Source: Melioribacteraceae bacterium
GTDB taxonomy: Bacteria > Bacteroidota > Ignavibacteria > Ignavibacteriales > Melioribacteraceae
NCBI GenBank assembly: GCA_015486905.1
Contig: WFQV01000417.1
Span: 1-6,279 of the forward strand
Length of the DNA stretch: 6,279 nt
Direction: 5' to 3'
Both the position numbers and the translations under genes were made by a program. The notes under the pieces are model-generated. The model saw only the letters and a program-made list of their open reading frames with translations. It was not told the DNA's origin and searched no databases. Positions 5,769 to 6,279 of the stretch are shown piece by piece; positions within the stretch are counted from its first letter, which is position 1, and every line of letters begins with the position of its first letter.

Positions 5769-5980
5769 TTACTTAAATCTAAAATCCAGTTTAAAATTAT
5801 ACATCCAAGGAACTCTTGGATCAATACATTCCTTTTCTAACTTTTCAGGTAAATTTTCATAATACCTTCTCAAATTTAATTCATCCGGAACATTATACAA
5901 AGTTACGATTATCGTATCATTCCTAACTTTAAGATAGCCATACATGCCCCATCGCGGTAAACCGCAATTAAAAATTAAGA
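5769..5980 (-). pseudogene. Probable C-terminal remnant of a protein gene (or a 58-residue small gene)
   Basis: The minus strand is open for 70 codons down to TAA at 5771-5769 and reads like real protein: it contains RWGMYGYLKVRNDTIIV, YNVPDELNLRRYYENLPEKL and ends VPWMYNFKLDFRFK. The composition (aromatics, alternating charges, Pro-Trp) is unlike random AT-rich DNA. The only internal ATG (5945) would give 58 residues and has no good ribosome site. Further upstream the frame runs through a palindromic repeat (5982-5998) and hits a stop near 6019. The simplest reading is the tail of a gene whose front was lost or separated. I do not recognise the family. The frame differs from that of the gene at 6035-6220, so the two are not simply one open frame. 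Confidence 0.4.
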
Positions 5981-6004
5981 ACCTGCCGGCAGGCAGGTGA
6001 AGAA
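5977..6004. repeat. Dispersed short palindrome flanked by AAGAA
   Basis: ACCTGCCGGCAGGCAGGT (5981-5998) shares the core CCGGCAGGCAGGT with the insert at 443-455. It is bordered on both sides by AAGAA (5977-5981 and 6000-6004), possibly a short target duplication, although in AT-rich DNA a 5-bp match can be chance. It sits just upstream of the coding remnant and may mark where the gene was broken. Confidence 0.6.
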
Positions 6005-6034
6005 TTATGATTCCGACTTAAAAAATAGAGAATA

Positions 6035-6220
6035 TTAAAAACTTTTGCTAATTTTTTCAAATGGAAATGCATTAATATTTTTATTTAATTTCTTGACAAA
6101 AAAAAACAAGGATTTAAACTGTAATACTATAGCCAGTTTTTTAGTTAAATTATCATTAGCATCGATATCCATTGAACCTTTTGGCCCTTTAAGGGAAATT
6201 ATTTCTTTGTTCTTTTCCAT
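6035..6220 (-). CDS. Small protein of unknown function
   Basis: 61 residues from an ATG preceded by AAAGGAG with 8-nt spacing, one of the best ribosome sites in the window. The sequence is Lys-rich and basic: an N-terminal half with LKGPKGSMDIDAND, then a hydrophobic patch (about 29-42, including LAIVLQF and SLFFFV), then KKLNKNINAFPFEKISKSF. The hydrophobic patch is interrupted by charged residues, so it is not a convincing membrane span and there is no signal peptide. A -10-like TATATT lies at 6262-6257, with any -35 at or beyond the window edge. I do not recognise the family. It is oriented like the operon but separated from it by about 490 bp. It could also be the intact front of a broken longer gene. 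Confidence 0.55.
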   Translation of the reverse strand: MEKNKEIISLKGPKGSMDIDANDNLTKKLAIVLQFKSLFFFVKKLNKNINAFPFEKISKSF

Positions 6221-6228
6221 TTGGCTAA

Positions 6229-6235
6229 CTCCTTT
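6229..6235 (-). promoter_or_regulatory. Strong ribosome binding site for the 6035-6220 gene
   Basis: The minus strand reads AAAGGAG followed by TTAGCCAA and the ATG at 6220. This ideal site is what separates this gene from the overlapping plus-strand frame at 6045-6245, which starts at a TTG without any such site. Confidence 0.6.
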
Positions 6236-6279
6236 TTGTTATTAAACGCTACATACAATATACAAAAAAAAGAGCATAA

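Noticed and set aside
6045..6245. 66-codon plus-strand open frame opposite the small gene at the right edge
   Set aside because: Begins at a TTG with no ribosome site and is the mirror of the minus-strand gene, which has an excellent AAAGGAG site.

Overview
The window is AT-rich and non-viral. It most resembles a member of the Ignavibacteria or a nearby FCB-group lineage (Bacteroidota/Chlorobiota side). The main evidence is the C-terminus of the 803-residue protein, which carries the QNYPNPF signature and Gly-Ile-Tyr-Phe-Tyr ending of a type IX secretion (Por) sorting domain. Several genes also have clear Shine-Dalgarno sequences, which fits Ignavibacteria better than typical Bacteroidia. The taxonomic placement is an inference.

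Layout. Positions 1-482 are non-coding and hold two copies, 283 bp apart, of a composite repeat built from nested palindromes; copy 2 carries a further 31-nt palindrome where copy 1 has only TTT. After an AT-rich stretch with a plausible promoter comes one plus-strand gene (713-1015; alternative start 635) for a small protein with a single C-terminal membrane anchor. Its end overlaps by 11 bp the end of a minus-strand operon that fills 1005-5545. Read in transcription order, the operon encodes a 72-residue lipoprotein, a 331-residue probable lipoprotein with PD40/TolB-like propeller repeats, a 303-residue exported PD40 propeller paralogous to it, and an 803-residue exported zinc N-acetylmuramoyl-L-alanine amidase with Ig-like and carbohydrate-binding-like modules and a type IX sorting domain. 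The last three genes are joined by stop/start overlaps (ATGA and TAATG), so coupled translation is likely.

Upstream of the operon, 5546-6034 is mostly intergenic debris: a 12-bp tandem repeat, a 70-codon stretch that reads like the C-terminal end of a lost or very small gene (5769-5980, minus strand), and another copy of the short palindrome found in the left-hand repeat. The right edge holds a small minus-strand gene (6035-6220) of unknown function with a strong ribosome binding site.

How the genes may work together (inference): all four operon products carry export signals, and the terminal product is a peptidoglycan amidase apparently destined for the outside of the outer membrane. The two propellers and the small lipoprotein could be envelope partners that scaffold, sense or restrain it. 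No mobile-element transposase, CRISPR array, tRNA or rRNA was seen.
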